DNA of 64,000 nucleotides. Origin: Diprion similis (Eukaryota; Arthropoda; Insecta; Hymenoptera; Diprionidae). Below the pieces are notes generated by a model, which was not told the DNA's origin, did not search any database, and saw only the letters and a list, made by a program, of their open reading frames with translations. Both the position numbers and the translations under genes were made by a program. The stretch lies in contig NC_060111.1 of the NCBI RefSeq assembly GCF_021155765.1, forward strand, positions 2,909,997-2,973,996, in the 5' to 3' direction. Shown in pieces: positions 25,397 to 37,300 of the stretch (position 1 is its first letter; every line of letters begins with the position of its first letter).

Positions 25397-26324
25397 CAGT
25401 AAGTCGCAACAATTGCCGGACGATATACATTTCACTGCGAATTTTAATGTTTTCCTGATACTATTTTTTTTTTTTTTTTTTCCAAACCGCCTTTCTCACC
25501 GACCAATCAATCACTTAACATTTTTTGATTGATATATTACGTATAAAGAAATTTGAACTAATAAAAATATGTCTGGGAAAGGGGGCGGCTATTCATGAAT
25601 CCTCGCGCGAAAGTTCTGCGAATCTAATCCTTATTTCATTCCTGTAAATCGGAAAAGGTACGTAACCTCTTGCCAGCATTTATTAGTCTAAGCTTAGACA
25701 TCTGAAGCGTGGTTTTAACGAACGAACGTCAATCGTGACCCTTTTCAAGGGGATTTATCGAAAGATAAAAATAGCCCTCGCGCGGCGCGTGTGCGTCACA
25801 AATCAGTCCAAATCGTTACACTTCATCCGCAGCAAAGGCTGCAATAGTCAGAGTAAAATGACTGCATACGATTGGTCGCAGAGGTTTAAATGACACTTTC
25901 AGGCCAATCAAAACCGCCGACGATTTTGGCCGTGAGTCGACCGTCAATTGCGTATCTGCCTTGACTCAATGAAAACAGGCGAAGGGGTTGATCACACACA
26001 CGTAGAGGGGGAGGCATGTATCGTGTGCAGTCCACACAACACTGGTTACAAATGAAATACGGTAGAGAAAGCATTAAGCAACGTGTTCGGGAATTAGAGA
26101 TTACCTCATTGTGGTCTGATCTTTGTTCGTAACAAAAATAGTGCAGTAAAAAAGTCAACTTTACAGCTGTGATCATCGGTTCTTCGCTATATGAAATGCA
26201 AGCTAACGTGTTCCGGTAATAACATAATCATAATAACCGTAGTGAATTGACAATTTGACTCGGTCCAATTAATCTTAAATTCTTAATTTGCACGTTAAAA
26301 AAATATATACACAAATAAAATAGC
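25397..26324. other. Divergent intergenic region between IFT22 and TATDN1
   Basis: Contains a T run at 25463-25482 and a moderately CpG-rich patch (25.6-25.8 kb) that may be promoter DNA. A 96-codon minus-strand frame at 25886-26176 has no recognisable domain. Confidence 0.45.
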
Positions 26325-27263
26325 ATGGCCGAAAATGCCAGTGGATCTTGCACGGAGTCGCCGAAAGCATCCTCAACGGCGATGACACAATGCTATGAGA
26401 ACTACATACTCGTTGATGTTGGCGCTAATCTAACAAATAAAAAGTACAGTCGTGACTTAGACAGCGTTATACAGCGGGCAAAGGATGCCGGTGTCAAGAA
26501 GATCATGGTCACCGGAGCAAGCATCAGATCCAGCAAAGAGGCACTGAGACTGACGAGAATATACCCAGGTACCTTGTACTCAACGGCAGGAGTTCATCCT
26601 CACGATGCCAAGTCCTGGGAGGACGACGAGACGCTGCAAGAGCTCGAAAGTATTGCCAGTAATCCGGAGTGCGTCGCCATTGGGGAATGCGGCCTAGACT
26701 ACAACCGTGACTTCTCCGACCCTGAGACCCAGCGCAATGTGTTTCACAAGCAAATCGAACTTGCCTGCCAGCTCAACAAGCCATTGATAATCCATGAACG
26801 AAGCGCCCAAAGCGATGTACTGGAAGTTTTGAGTCATTACTTGAACAGGTTACCCCCGGTTCTTGTTCACTGTTTCACTGGGACGGCGGAAGAGGCCCAG
26901 CTATACCTGGACCAAGGATTTTACCTCGGAATCACTGGTTATCTCTGTAAGGACAAATCAGACAGTGGAGTCAGGCAGCTTTTGGAAGGGGGACAGGCTC
27001 CTTTGGACAGAATCCTTGTTGAAACGGATGCTCCTTTTATGTACCCAAATACAAGGGCTAGCAAACTGCCTTCTCACGTCAAAGACGCTTTGACGGAGCG
27101 CTCCATGACCTTCCTTCATCGGTACTGCACATTTCAACGTAACGAGCCATGTGCTTTGCCTGCGATAGTTGAAATGGTTGCAGCATTCATGCGCAAGTCG
27201 CCGGAGGAAGTTGCCCTAGCCACTGCCTTCAATGGTTTGAAATTATTTGGACTCAATCAATGA
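26325..27263 (+). CDS. TATDN1: TatD-family metal-dependent deoxyribonuclease TATDN1, intronless
   Basis: A single 312-codon open frame. TatD enzymes are TIM-barrel nucleases acting on DNA with two divalent metals; TATDN1 is linked to apoptotic DNA degradation and chromosome handling in other animals. The barrel opens with DVGANLTNKKYSRDL (about residues 31-45), typical of TATDN1, where the bacterial HxH is absent. Likely metal or catalytic residues follow: the HPH at 91-93 in AGVHPHD, E121 in AIGECGLDY, H157 in IIHERS, H182 in LVHCFTG and D235 in ETDAPFM. About 25 residues precede the conserved core, so translation could also start at the later Met20. The length matches the family (about 297 aa in human). 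The absence of introns among multi-exon neighbours suggests intron loss or retroposition. Confidence 0.94.
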   Translation: MAENASGSCTESPKASSTAMTQCYENYILVDVGANLTNKKYSRDLDSVIQRAKDAGVKKIMVTGASIRSSKEALRLTRIYPGTLYSTAGVHPHDAKSWEDDETLQELESIASNPECVAIGECGLDYNRDFSDPETQRNVFHKQIELACQLNKPLIIHERSAQSDVLEVLSHYLNRLPPVLVHCFTGTAEEAQLYLDQGFYLGITGYLCKDKSDSGVRQLLEGGQAPLDRILVETDAPFMYPNTRASKLPSHVKDALTERSMTFLHRYCTFQRNEPCALPAIVEMVAAFMRKSPEEVALATAFNGLKLFGLNQ

Positions 27264-28274
27264 TGATTTTTTCTCTTTTCAATGCGTCACTCAGATTTTC
27301 TTCAAAGAGCGGAAAAATGGTGCTAGGAATACGGTGCTCCAAAATGTATTTCTCCTTGTATCAATAGGCAGCTTTTAATCTGCTTCTATGAAAACAGCCA
27401 ATTTATTTCCTATCGTATTTATTTCTCATTTGTATGTGTGCATTCTCTCATTGGATACCCTTCAACTGTACGATCGTACAGTTTCGATCTATCCGTTACT
27501 AAATAAACTTTAGACTTTGACCATTTGAGATATTGCAAGACTATTAAATTATCCGTAATAATGATTATATTCGACAAGTATTTCCTAAGAAATGATTTTT
27601 TTTTTCGTTTCTAAATTCTCTCATTATTCCTAAAGCCAGATAGGAGTCCAAACTCTTTCTTCACAGTCATGCAGATTTTGACACTTGGCTTGTACGTATG
27701 TTTTATGCTTTTAACCAATTACAATATGCTATTTTTATCAATCGACAAACTTGTCGAGTAGCAATAGATTGACGATTATATTCCTGTTGATATATTATAT
27801 ATTTTGATATAATAAACTGTTATACATCAACATCTCACTTTTTCATTGGAACAGCTTACTTTGGTTCATTGTATATTCCTTCAAAGATAACATTCCTTCC
27901 TTTCAAAACTTACATCTATACAATTAGGCATCTTGTTTTTCCATTTTCGTTTTTACATTAACTACCGTGAAGATGTCACATTTCATTTGGGAGAAACTGA
28001 TAATTTTTGTAAACTTTTCAATAATATTTGTTATTCATAAAGATTTTTATTACATTCTCTAAAAATCCGATGAAAATTCATTCTGTTGCAAACCAGTTAG
28101 ACGTAGCAAAAGTAAACTAAAATCTTTCATTACGAGCAGACAAAAATTCATTATCTCGTTTACATTTCTGAAAACAGTTCAAAGTTTTTGAAACCTACAT
28201 TCAATAATAGCGTCAGTTTATTTTGATTCTGTTATTTATAAGAATTACATGATAATAGAAAGTCACGCTACTTA
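27264..28274. other. Convergent intergenic region between TATDN1 and FASTKD copy A
   Basis: AT-rich DNA. AATAAA at 27502-27507 is a candidate polyadenylation signal for TATDN1. TTTATT at 28217-28222 (AATAAA on the minus strand), about 50 bases past the FASTKD copy A stop, is a candidate for that gene. Nothing else is recognised. Confidence 0.5.
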
Positions 28275-30468
28275 TCAAATGTTTGTTGATGTCGATACTT
28301 TGTCGCACTTTAGGCTAACAGCTTGCACAAGATAGGGAATTTTCTGGTGATCTATAAGATTATCCCACATTAGTGAACTTATGGGAATAATCATGTGTCC
28401 TGTATGTTTTTTTAAAGTTTTAAGCAGCAATCTCCAAGGTCCTTTTAGGCGATGAGTATTAATACTGTATGCATGGTCAGGCAAACTGAGCACCATGATG
28501 CTGAAATTACAATAAAATTGTTGAATTGTCAAATAATTTCGGGAATAGGAGATACATCTTTGTTTTCTGTACGAGTTAATGAACACTTTCTAAGCATTAG
28601 TAAATATTTAAAATTCCTATCCTTACAGTTGGCTTTCAGGAGGAAGTGGAAGTTCTTCTATGTACGTTACAGGTTTGTATTCTTGTGCCTCTTGTAGCGA
28701 ATTCAACGCAACTGGGTATCCATCTTTTCCCATTATCAGAACGTGATCTGAAACGAAAATGAAATTTCTTGATATGCTCACAGCTTTGGAATATATATTC
28801 TAGAAAAAGATTCTGGTCTTACCGATATAATGCCCGAGCCTAGTCCTTAGATTAGATGTAACAAATTGTGAGCCACCCATAGCTTTTTGTAAAGCAGGTA
28901 ACAAAGAGGATTTTTTGACAGATGGTGTATTGTAACTTATGGCAATTTGCAGTAGATATTCAGGTGGAGATTGTCCGACTGAGGTAGAACAGAGTGTCTG
29001 TATGCTTTGATACAACAGTAATAAATTCCAACGCGTCTGCGATTTATTTTTGAACATTTTTGCTGACAGGAAATTTTCGCTAAATACTTCTTTTATTACT
29101 TGTGAGTTATAGCAATCGAATACTGCCATACTAATGGCAAAATCCAGAAGTAAGTCTGACGATTTGAACTGATTATTGTCCAGAATCTTTAATACGATTT
29201 CTTGCATTCTCTCCCAAAAGATAGGCTTGTAATCTGCAATAGCCAGGGATATAACCAAAGCCTGGATAGAAATTTCGCTACATTTGATCAAAACATCAGG
29301 GTTTTGAAAGCATTCAACAGCAAGATAATCGATTAATCGGATTTGTGCATGGCCCATATTGGACATTACTTTGAGTATGCTAACTCCTTCTTCAAACTCG
29401 ATATTTCTGGCAATAACAGCTCTTCCGCAAGCGTCTATAAGCTCCTCATTATAAAAAATCTTATTCTCATGAAATACCACTTGTTTATACATTTTGCTGA
29501 GAATAATTTTAATATGATGAATCCGAACGCAGCTCATATGCTTTACGAGAAATTGTTGTACATTTTGAACTAGTTCTTCATATCCAGGTGGAAAATACCG
29601 GAGATCGCACATATACGTGAATATTTTAATTGCATATGAATTCGTCATGTCCTGTGGTATTTTGCGTATGCAACCGACAACATTTTCTATCACTTCATGA
29701 TGATCAGATTTGTTGCGTAAAAATGCAAGCGCGTATGTCAAATCACCAATATCCTCTTTATCAAACATATTATTCTGCAGTCGAATTTCACACAATAATG
29801 GCACCGCGATCTTAAGAGCATTTGACAATGGACTGCTCTCGAAATGCTCCAATTGATATTCAAGTTCCACCAGACGATTAAAGGAAAGATCATTCAGGGA
29901 TTGTCTGATTACTTGAAGCAGAGATTGAGATATCAAGCTGGTGTTTAAAATGTCAATGTATGTAAGAGTCTTCAAAATGTATACAGCGTCGTTTACATTC
30001 AAGGATTTGATATCATTTAACAGAACTTTACAAAGCTCAAGAAATTCGGCCTTCTTTGCAATTGTCGAATCAACTTTGCTCTCCTGCCTCTGCTTAGAAG
30101 CCAATATCTTGAAAGCTGCTAACGAGTGTTCAATTTTCAACAGCGGACGATATTTGCTAACAATTTCAAACAGTTCTTCTGTTGTTTGCACCGTGGCTAA
30201 GGCCTGTAAAACCGCATCGCTATCGCTGGCTCTAATCGACGGCTGCTGATTCGATCTGTAATCTGATATTGTAAGACACAACTTTTATTCCTTAGAAAAC
30301 AGTATTGTCAAAGAGTTAAGTGAATCATGGAACTGTACCTTTTGAGTACGAAGCGTAAGAGAACGAAGTATTCGAGGTGTACAAAAACCTGGTTCTATTT
30401 GGTAACGAATTTCTAAGATTACTGGTAGCTACATGAATCCGGAACATCAGTCTTCCAGTTTTGTTCAT
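28275..30468 (-). CDS. FAST kinase domain-containing protein with RAP domain, tandem copy A
   Basis: Four exons close in frame for 638 aa: 30468-30339, 30262-28823, 28747-28627 and 28500-28275. FASTKD proteins act in mitochondrial RNA processing and stability. The first exon encodes an Arg/Ser/Asn-rich N-terminus without acidic residues, as in a mitochondrial presequence. The large second exon is all helical in character (Leu-rich, repeat-like FAST_1/FAST_2 region). The last two exons encode a RAP domain (about residues 530-630), read from VLIMGKDGYP through LKGPWRLLLKTLKKHTGHMI to IPYLVQAVSLKCD. The family is clear; the member is not (FASTKD4/TBRG4-like is my guess). A second gene of identical structure follows upstream at 30995-33193. 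Confidence 0.85.
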
Positions 30469-30857
30469 GATTTTTACCGTTGATGTCGATTATCAACACT
30501 TGCGTTCGTATAAAAGACGCGCGGTTTAATGCTGATGAAAATTTGTAGGTTAGAATCCGCTATATATATAATTTCAGTACTAACGAAACTGTTTACAGAA
30601 GTAAATATTACTTGAAGAATAATAACGACGCGAAGCAACCAATAACGGCACGATATCCAATAATTTCCTTTCTCTCATCACCAGAAATACCTGAAGAAAA
30701 TAAGCCGCAGTATACGTGCGGAAAATCAGCTGTTTTCATGAATAGCTGGGAGAAAGTTTCGACATTGGCCAACATTATTGGGACCACTGTCGCTCATTTC
30801 GTGTCCTTGTTTATCACATGCATTACATGCTAGATCGACAGCGATGATTTGAACACA
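30050..30857. repeat. Recently duplicated or homogenised block, copy A
   Basis: This block covers the promoter, exon 1, intron 1 and the start of exon 2 of FASTKD copy A. It pairs with about 32775-33582. By eye only scattered single-base differences are seen, in coding, intron and promoter sequence alike. Beyond it the two genes are clearly more diverged. Confidence 0.9.
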
Positions 30858-30994
30858 TTTATCTCTTCCTAGAGAGATCAATGATTAAATAAGTCATGGT
30901 TGCAGAGGATAGGAAGGCTGAATTTGAGAAAGATGGTTCTTTCTTTTTTTTCGTACAATAGTTAAATATTTTATATAATAGAGTTTTACACTAC
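30469..30994. promoter_or_regulatory. Copy A promoter region, part of the duplicated block
   Basis: The stretch 30469-30857 is nearly identical to 33194-33582 upstream of copy B. On the minus strand a TATATATATA run (30561-30570) sits about 30-37 bases upstream of a TCAGCA initiator-like site (30530-30535), and both are shared by the two copies. The homology ends abruptly after 30857; the rest is the 3' flank of copy B. Confidence 0.55.
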
Positions 30995-33193
30995 TTATGA
31001 TACATTTGCGGCCTCGGACATATAGTCACACTTTAGGCGAATAGCTTGCATGAGATGTGGAATTTTTTCGTAGTCTCGGAGAGCATTCCATGTCGTTAAA
31101 TTTATCGGAACAACCGCGTGTCCCGTTTGTTTCTCCAAAGTTTTCAATAGCAAAATCCAAGTGCCTCGAAGATGTTGAGAATTATGTGCATATGCCGCGA
31201 CAGGCATTGGTTTCACTATAATGCTGAAATCGTGAATTTATCTTTGCATCATTTACAGTGAATGATAATTTATTTTATGTAGCTTCATGTGACTTTCACA
31301 AATGTGTGAAATCACTCTCAAAGTGGTTACAGTTTCTCAGCATTTGAAAACCGATAAAAAAAATATCCTTACACTTGGCTCTCAGAAGGCACTTGAAGAT
31401 CTTCTATGTACGTTATAGGCTTGCATTCATTCGTCTCTTCAGATGACAAATTAAGCGAAACAGCGTATCCACCTTTTCTCATTATAACGATATGTTCTGA
31501 AACGAGAAATGGATGAATTGGAACGTTTTTGAAAATTAAAATTGCTGTCTTACCAATATAATGCCCAAGTTTGGTCCACAGGTTACGTATGACATACTGT
31601 GAGCCACCCATAGCCCTCTCTAAAACGGGCAATAAAGAAGAATCTATGTTTAAAGTTTCGTTGACTTTCATGGCATTTTCAAGTATACGTTTCGGTAGAG
31701 ATTTTTTTACTGGGATTGAACAAAGGGTGTGAATGCTTTGGTACAATAACAATAAATTCCATAGTTTCATAGGTATCTTTTCCACTTCTGCGGCTACAAG
31801 GAACCTTTCACTGAACACTAACTCTAAAATATCTGTGTCAAAGCAATCCAAGATTGCTAAACCGATGCTTAATCGTAGAAGATTATTCAAGTTATGTAGA
31901 TCTCTATGTATGATCTTTAATATGATTGGTTGCATGGTGTTCCAAAACGTTGGTTTATAATTGAAGGAAGCGAGGCTTATCACGAACATCATGATAACTT
32001 GTCCGTCATATTTACACAAATTCTCTAGGTTTTGAATGCACTCAGCTGTGGCATAATCCCTCAATGGTATGTGCATATAGTTGAGTTGCTGCAATAAATA
32101 CAATATCAGAGTACTTCTTGAAAATCCCTCATTTCTAGCAATGATTGCATTTCCAAAAGCGTCCATAAGCTCCGCATTACGAAAAATTTTATGCCTAAGA
32201 CATTTCCTATCTCTCATCATGCGGACCATACCATGAATATCATCAAACTCAACACAGCTCATATACTTTATGAGAATTTGTTGTGAATTTTGAACTGCTT
32301 CTTCGTATCCAGGTTTATGATACTGGTGCCTGCACAGGCTTCGGAATCTTTTAACTCCATACGAAACCTTCCTGCTCTGTCCTATTTTGCGTGTCTGACT
32401 GACAACATTTGCTATCAATTTATTACGACCAGGTTTATTGTGTAAAAGTGTAAGTGCGGACGCCACGTCAACAATATTCTTTTTATCCACCACAATATTC
32501 TGCAGTCGAAATTCACACAATTCTGGCACCACGATCTTAAGAGCAGTTGACAACGGACTGCTTGCAAATTCCTGCAATTCGTGTTCAAGTTCCACAAGAC
32601 GAAGAAAGGAAAGATCATTCAGGGAATTTCTGATTACTTCAAGCAGAGATTGAGATATCCAGCTGTTGTTTGAGATACCAAGGTAATTAAGAGTCTTGAA
32701 AATGAATACAGCGTCATTTACGTCCAGGGATTTGGAATCATTTACCACAACTCTACAAAGCTTAAGAAATTCCGCCTTCTTTGCAATTGTCGAATCAACT
32801 TTGCTCTCCTGCCTCTGCTTAGAAGCCAATATCTTGAAAGCTGCTAACGAGTGTTCAATTTTCAACAGCGGACGATATTTGCTAACAATTTCAAACAGTT
32901 CTTCTGTTGTTTGCACCGTGGCTAAGGCCTGTGAAACCGCATCGCTATCGTTGGCTCTATTCGACGGCTGGTGGCTCGATCTGTAATCTGATATTGTAAA
33001 ACACAACTTTTATTCCTTAGAAAACAGTATTGTCAAAGAGTTAAGTGAATCATGGAACTGTACCTTTTGAGTATGAAGCGTAAGAGAGCGAAGTATTCGG
33101 GGTGTAAAAAAACCTGCTTCTATTTGGTAACGAATTTATAAGATTACTGGTAGCTACATAAATCCGGAACATCAGTCTTCCAGTTTTGTTCAT
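30995..33193 (-). CDS. FAST kinase domain-containing protein with RAP domain, tandem copy B
   Basis: Four exons close in frame: 33193-33064, 32987-31554, 31496-31373 and 31223-30995. They give 638 aa, exactly the length of copy A, although exon 2 is 6 bases shorter and exons 3 and 4 are each 3 longer. The order is the same: N-terminal presequence, helical FAST region, RAP domain (HIVIMRKGGYAV, then LRGTWILLLKTLEKQTGHAV and IPHLMQAIRLKCD). Residues up to about 110 nearly match copy A; after that similarity falls and many positions differ. All frames are open and all splice sites consensus, so this is not an obvious pseudogene. The short intron 31497-31553 is itself free of stops in this frame, so a retained-intron product would also be open. 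The gene shares a divergent upstream region with PSME4. Confidence 0.85.
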
Positions 33194-33582
33194 GATTTTC
33201 ACCGTTGATGTCGATTATCAACACTTACGTTCGTATAAAACACGCGCGGTTCAATGCTGATGAAAATTTGTAGGTTAGAATCCGCTATATATATAATTTC
33301 AGTACTAACGAAACTGTTTACAGAAGTAAATATTACTTGAAGAATAATAACGACGCGAAGCAACCAATAACGGCACGATATCCAATAATTTCCTTTCTCT
33401 CATCACCAGAAATACCTGAAGAAAATAAGCCGCAGTATACGTGCGGAAAATCAGCTGTTTTCATGAATAGCTGGGAGAAAGTTTCGACATTGGCCAACAT
33501 TATTGGGACCACTGTCGCTCATTTCGTGTCCTTGTTTATCACATGCATCACATGCTAGATCGACAGCGATGATTTGAACACA
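32775..33582. repeat. Recently duplicated or homogenised block, copy B
   Basis: Direct-repeat partner of 30050-30857, in the same orientation, offset about 2.73 kb. The right boundary is sharp: both copies share the sequence up to GATTTGAACACA and then differ. Confidence 0.9.
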
Positions 33583-34387
33583 CCGTTACAATTTTCATCG
33601 CAAATAATTAGACATTAAGCCGCATCGTGGGTACCAGAAATTAGCTGTATTCAACTCGCATCAGTGTTGAATGCAACTACATTGACAATCACGTCATAAG
33701 TTACACCGTACCGTAAACTTGTGCATCTAAACAAGAAAATAGTTAGATAGAGTTAGACACATGATAGGTCGATGTTGTTTTTTTTCATCGAGTGTCGTCC
33801 AACTTTCATCTGTCATTATTTTCTCATTTACCACTGTCATTTACAGATATGTCATAAATTGAATTTGTATTCGTTAAAGAAATTAAAAATCGCTGTCCCT
33901 GTACGGATCTAACGCAATATTTGAGCACGTATAATTCAGGCGTCTATCCGGTTTGACGAATATAATTATTTTTCGTTCGAATAAAAAAGAGGATCGAGGA
34001 AAACTTGCAAAATATTCTGCTCTGATCCCTCTCTCTGTACGTTTCCTTGTTCGTGTTAATGAATACACGTGGCGGGCTCGGTGGGGAGTCACGCAGTGTC
34101 TCAGTTTTTATAATAATGCCAGTCAGCTGAAGCAGCAAAATAAGCGTGCTGCCATACAAAAGATGACTCGTGTAAAATGAGCATTAGGAAATAAGCAAGT
34201 TGTTACATATCTTCAGAATGACGCACGATTCCGCGTAGCCGTGATTAGTGTCTTCCTTACAGCCGTTCTACGAGGATCAGTATAACAGTTGATCCATTAT
34301 CACGCGTAGGATAGAAAATACGGCCACAATAAAAAGTCAACAACAGGAGGCAAAGGAAAATCAACAACAATACACATACCTTAAACA
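33583..34387. other. Divergent region between FASTKD copy B and PSME4
   Basis: About 0.8 kb of single-copy DNA before the PSME4 start, presumably holding its promoter and 5' UTR. Overlapping frames on both strands at 33.88-34.18 kb show no domain. Confidence 0.45.
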
Positions 34388-37300
34388 ATGGACGAGGACA
34401 TGACGGATAATGATTTTGAGGACGAGTTAACCATCGACTCGTCCGGTGGAAGTTTGAGGTTTCAATCTCAGAGAGAGATATTTTACAATAAACTTTTACC
34501 TTATGCTAATGTCATCGATGCCGAAGCCCAGACTCTGTTTGAAGAGATCAAAGCCAATCTTGGACGTGCGATATTGCTGCGAGAGCTTGATGTTGGCTGT
34601 AGCATCTGGACCGCGAGACTATACAAGTAAGACAATTTAACATACCTCGCATATCTCTCTTCATTAGCATCTCGCAGACTAATTTTTACCCGAGAATGAA
34701 TTTTTCGTCCAATGTGATTAAACTGCATTTTCTATCAAGGTACATCAAGCTCTACGGGATGAAGTTTTCCAAGGAAGATCACATTGTCCTAGTCAAACTG
34801 ATGTTTAAGTTGATAACCATCCCTAACTTGGAACCTCATAAGGTTGCTGAATTTGGAACAATGCTGATAGTATTGCTGAAGTATGCTTCAATTATCGTAA
34901 TGAAGAACAACAATTAATAATTTTCCGATTGGTTTATTATCCTCCAATTATATCAATTTTTCTTTATGATCTCCAGAAAATGTCGCTAGTTAAAAATCAT
35001 ACGTCAATTTGACTTTTACCGATCAAATTGAAAACTTTATAGCTAGATAGCTTCGTATTGATTCATTGTAACAAAAACAAAAACAACCAGCTACCGGCTA
35101 TAGCGGTAAACTGTTGAAACAATCCGTGCCAACTCCGCAACAACATCAGAGCCAGAGCCAATTGCCAAGCTAACAGCGAAGCTGCCAAGCACAATCATGT
35201 CATGTTGTAACGTATATTGTTGGCTCAGATTAGGTAACAGAAATTTTGTTCAATTCTGACTCGTTTAGAAAGAAGAAATTAATCTCTCGAGAGGAATTGG
35301 AACTGCCATGGGAACCGCTTTATGATTTGACCTATCGCATCATGGCCACAGGAAAAACGGCGATTGGGATATACCGATATTTTCCATCCGTTCAATCAAC
35401 CCTTGATGTTATGGTTCACGCGGCCAAAGTCTACTTTCCTGTGACCGCGACCCAAGAAATTCTGGACAAACTTAGACCGCGCCTCTATCCTCTGGATTCT
35501 TCTACAATGGCAACGACGATGGAAACCTTGGAATGGTTTTTGCCACTGACGTTACCTTCGAAGTATCACTCGTTGGGGCACGAGTTGTGGTTTGAGGAAT
35601 TCATGAGCCTGTGGGAAGTTTGTCACAACGCGCCAACCTGGGAGTATGAAATAATGTGGCTCATGTCGAGGCTTGCTACATGCAATATCGGATACATTGA
35701 TTGGGAGCCATACGTTCCCCTCATGTTTACAAGATTTATCCGCTACTTGAACCTGCCAGTCACATATAAGCACATACAAAGCAGTAAACATCACAAAATG
35801 GATACATCCGCTATTGCTATATGGATCGTCTCAGTGCTAGTTAGTCTCTGTACTTTAAATTTTTAATCCCAGTGTGTGAATTATCAGAGAAGTATTTCAA
35901 CACAATCAATGAGCATTGAAAAAACCCAACTTTAAATTTTTCTTGATAAAACTGACCAAATCACTTTTTGTTTCTTCAGGGTCATGGATCATGCGTGCAA
36001 GATTATTTAACCAAGTTTTTAAAAACAATAGAGAGCTACATTCACCCTGCTAATTATGGTCAATGGCACTCAAAGTTGCGGGAATTGCTCAGTAAACTTC
36101 CTCTGCATTTCGTCTTACGTCTGCACAAGTAAGAGCATTTCATGTTCTCAACTTTTTGGCAGCATGATGAATAACTGTGTCTTAACGATGATTTTAATGA
36201 TGAAAATGGTCCGTTCAGGGAACGTTATGGCAAGCAGACATGGGAAGAACCTGTACCTGAAGCATTCAAGCTTACCGACGAAGATGTCGATCGATTTGTT
36301 TTGAGTATAAAACCGCTTGTTATGACGGCAATGTTTGGAAAAATGGGTGGTTTCGAAGCTAGTCAGGCGCTGCAATATTTGGCTACCATGCGGCCCAAAT
36401 TAATCATTCCAGACGTTCTAGAACGGCTGTACTCAGTACTGGATTCACTCACGGAACCTCACAAATTAACGGCATCTATGAACTGTGTTGTGGCAGTAGC
36501 TCGGCCACTAGTCCAAGGCATGAGAAATTACAACACGGGTAAATAGCCATAGTCCTCTGATACAATCAAAAAAAGTTGGAACAGTTCCAATCTTAATCCT
36601 CATTTTTTGTGGGCAGGTTACGAATATGCAGAGGGGCCATCCCACGTCTTACATCTCCTGTTCTCAATTCTGCCTGGTATAGATCCTAACGACGTGAGAA
36701 AATCATTTATCACATTTCGATTGATATCTGTATTTGCTGGGATAATTCCAATAGTGGATTCGTCAAGAGTGCCAGACCCTATCAGTGAAGAGGATAGACT
36801 GATCTGCGAGTCAACATCACGTTTTGAAGATTTTGTTCTTCAGTTTTTAGACAAAGTTTTCAGCCTGATAGATTCGAGCTCTCTAGAATTTGTGAGGCAT
36901 GAGAGTCATGGGGAGGATAGAAAGAGCAAGCTCGAATCGTGGCTTGAACATGCCTTAGGTGGTGGCTGCAGAGGTCTTCTTGATCAAACTAGCGATGCTA
37001 TTTTCGATTGTGCCTTACGAAAATTTCGTTCCCTTGCTACCGAACGTATTCTAGAAACTCAGGTTGCTGGTCGACTGGCAGCTGTTCTTTGCCGTTCATT
37101 TTCTCATGCTAATGGACAGCAAACCCTGCGGGTGCTTGTTCCACCCCTGGTTAGGAACATATTAGATGCCGTCGGGCAAAGCGACGATATTGCCAAGGAG
37201 GAAAACTTAGATAATCAGCTTTTGTACAGTATGCAACTACTTGTTGCAACTCTTGAAACGAATGGAAACTATCTGTTACCTTACATGGACACACTGATGG

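Noticed and set aside
30612-30833. A 73-codon plus-strand frame in the copy A promoter, also open at 33337-33558 with an identical product
   Set aside because: It opens on TTG and has no recognisable domain. Its preservation is explained by the near-identity of the whole duplicated block, noncoding parts included.
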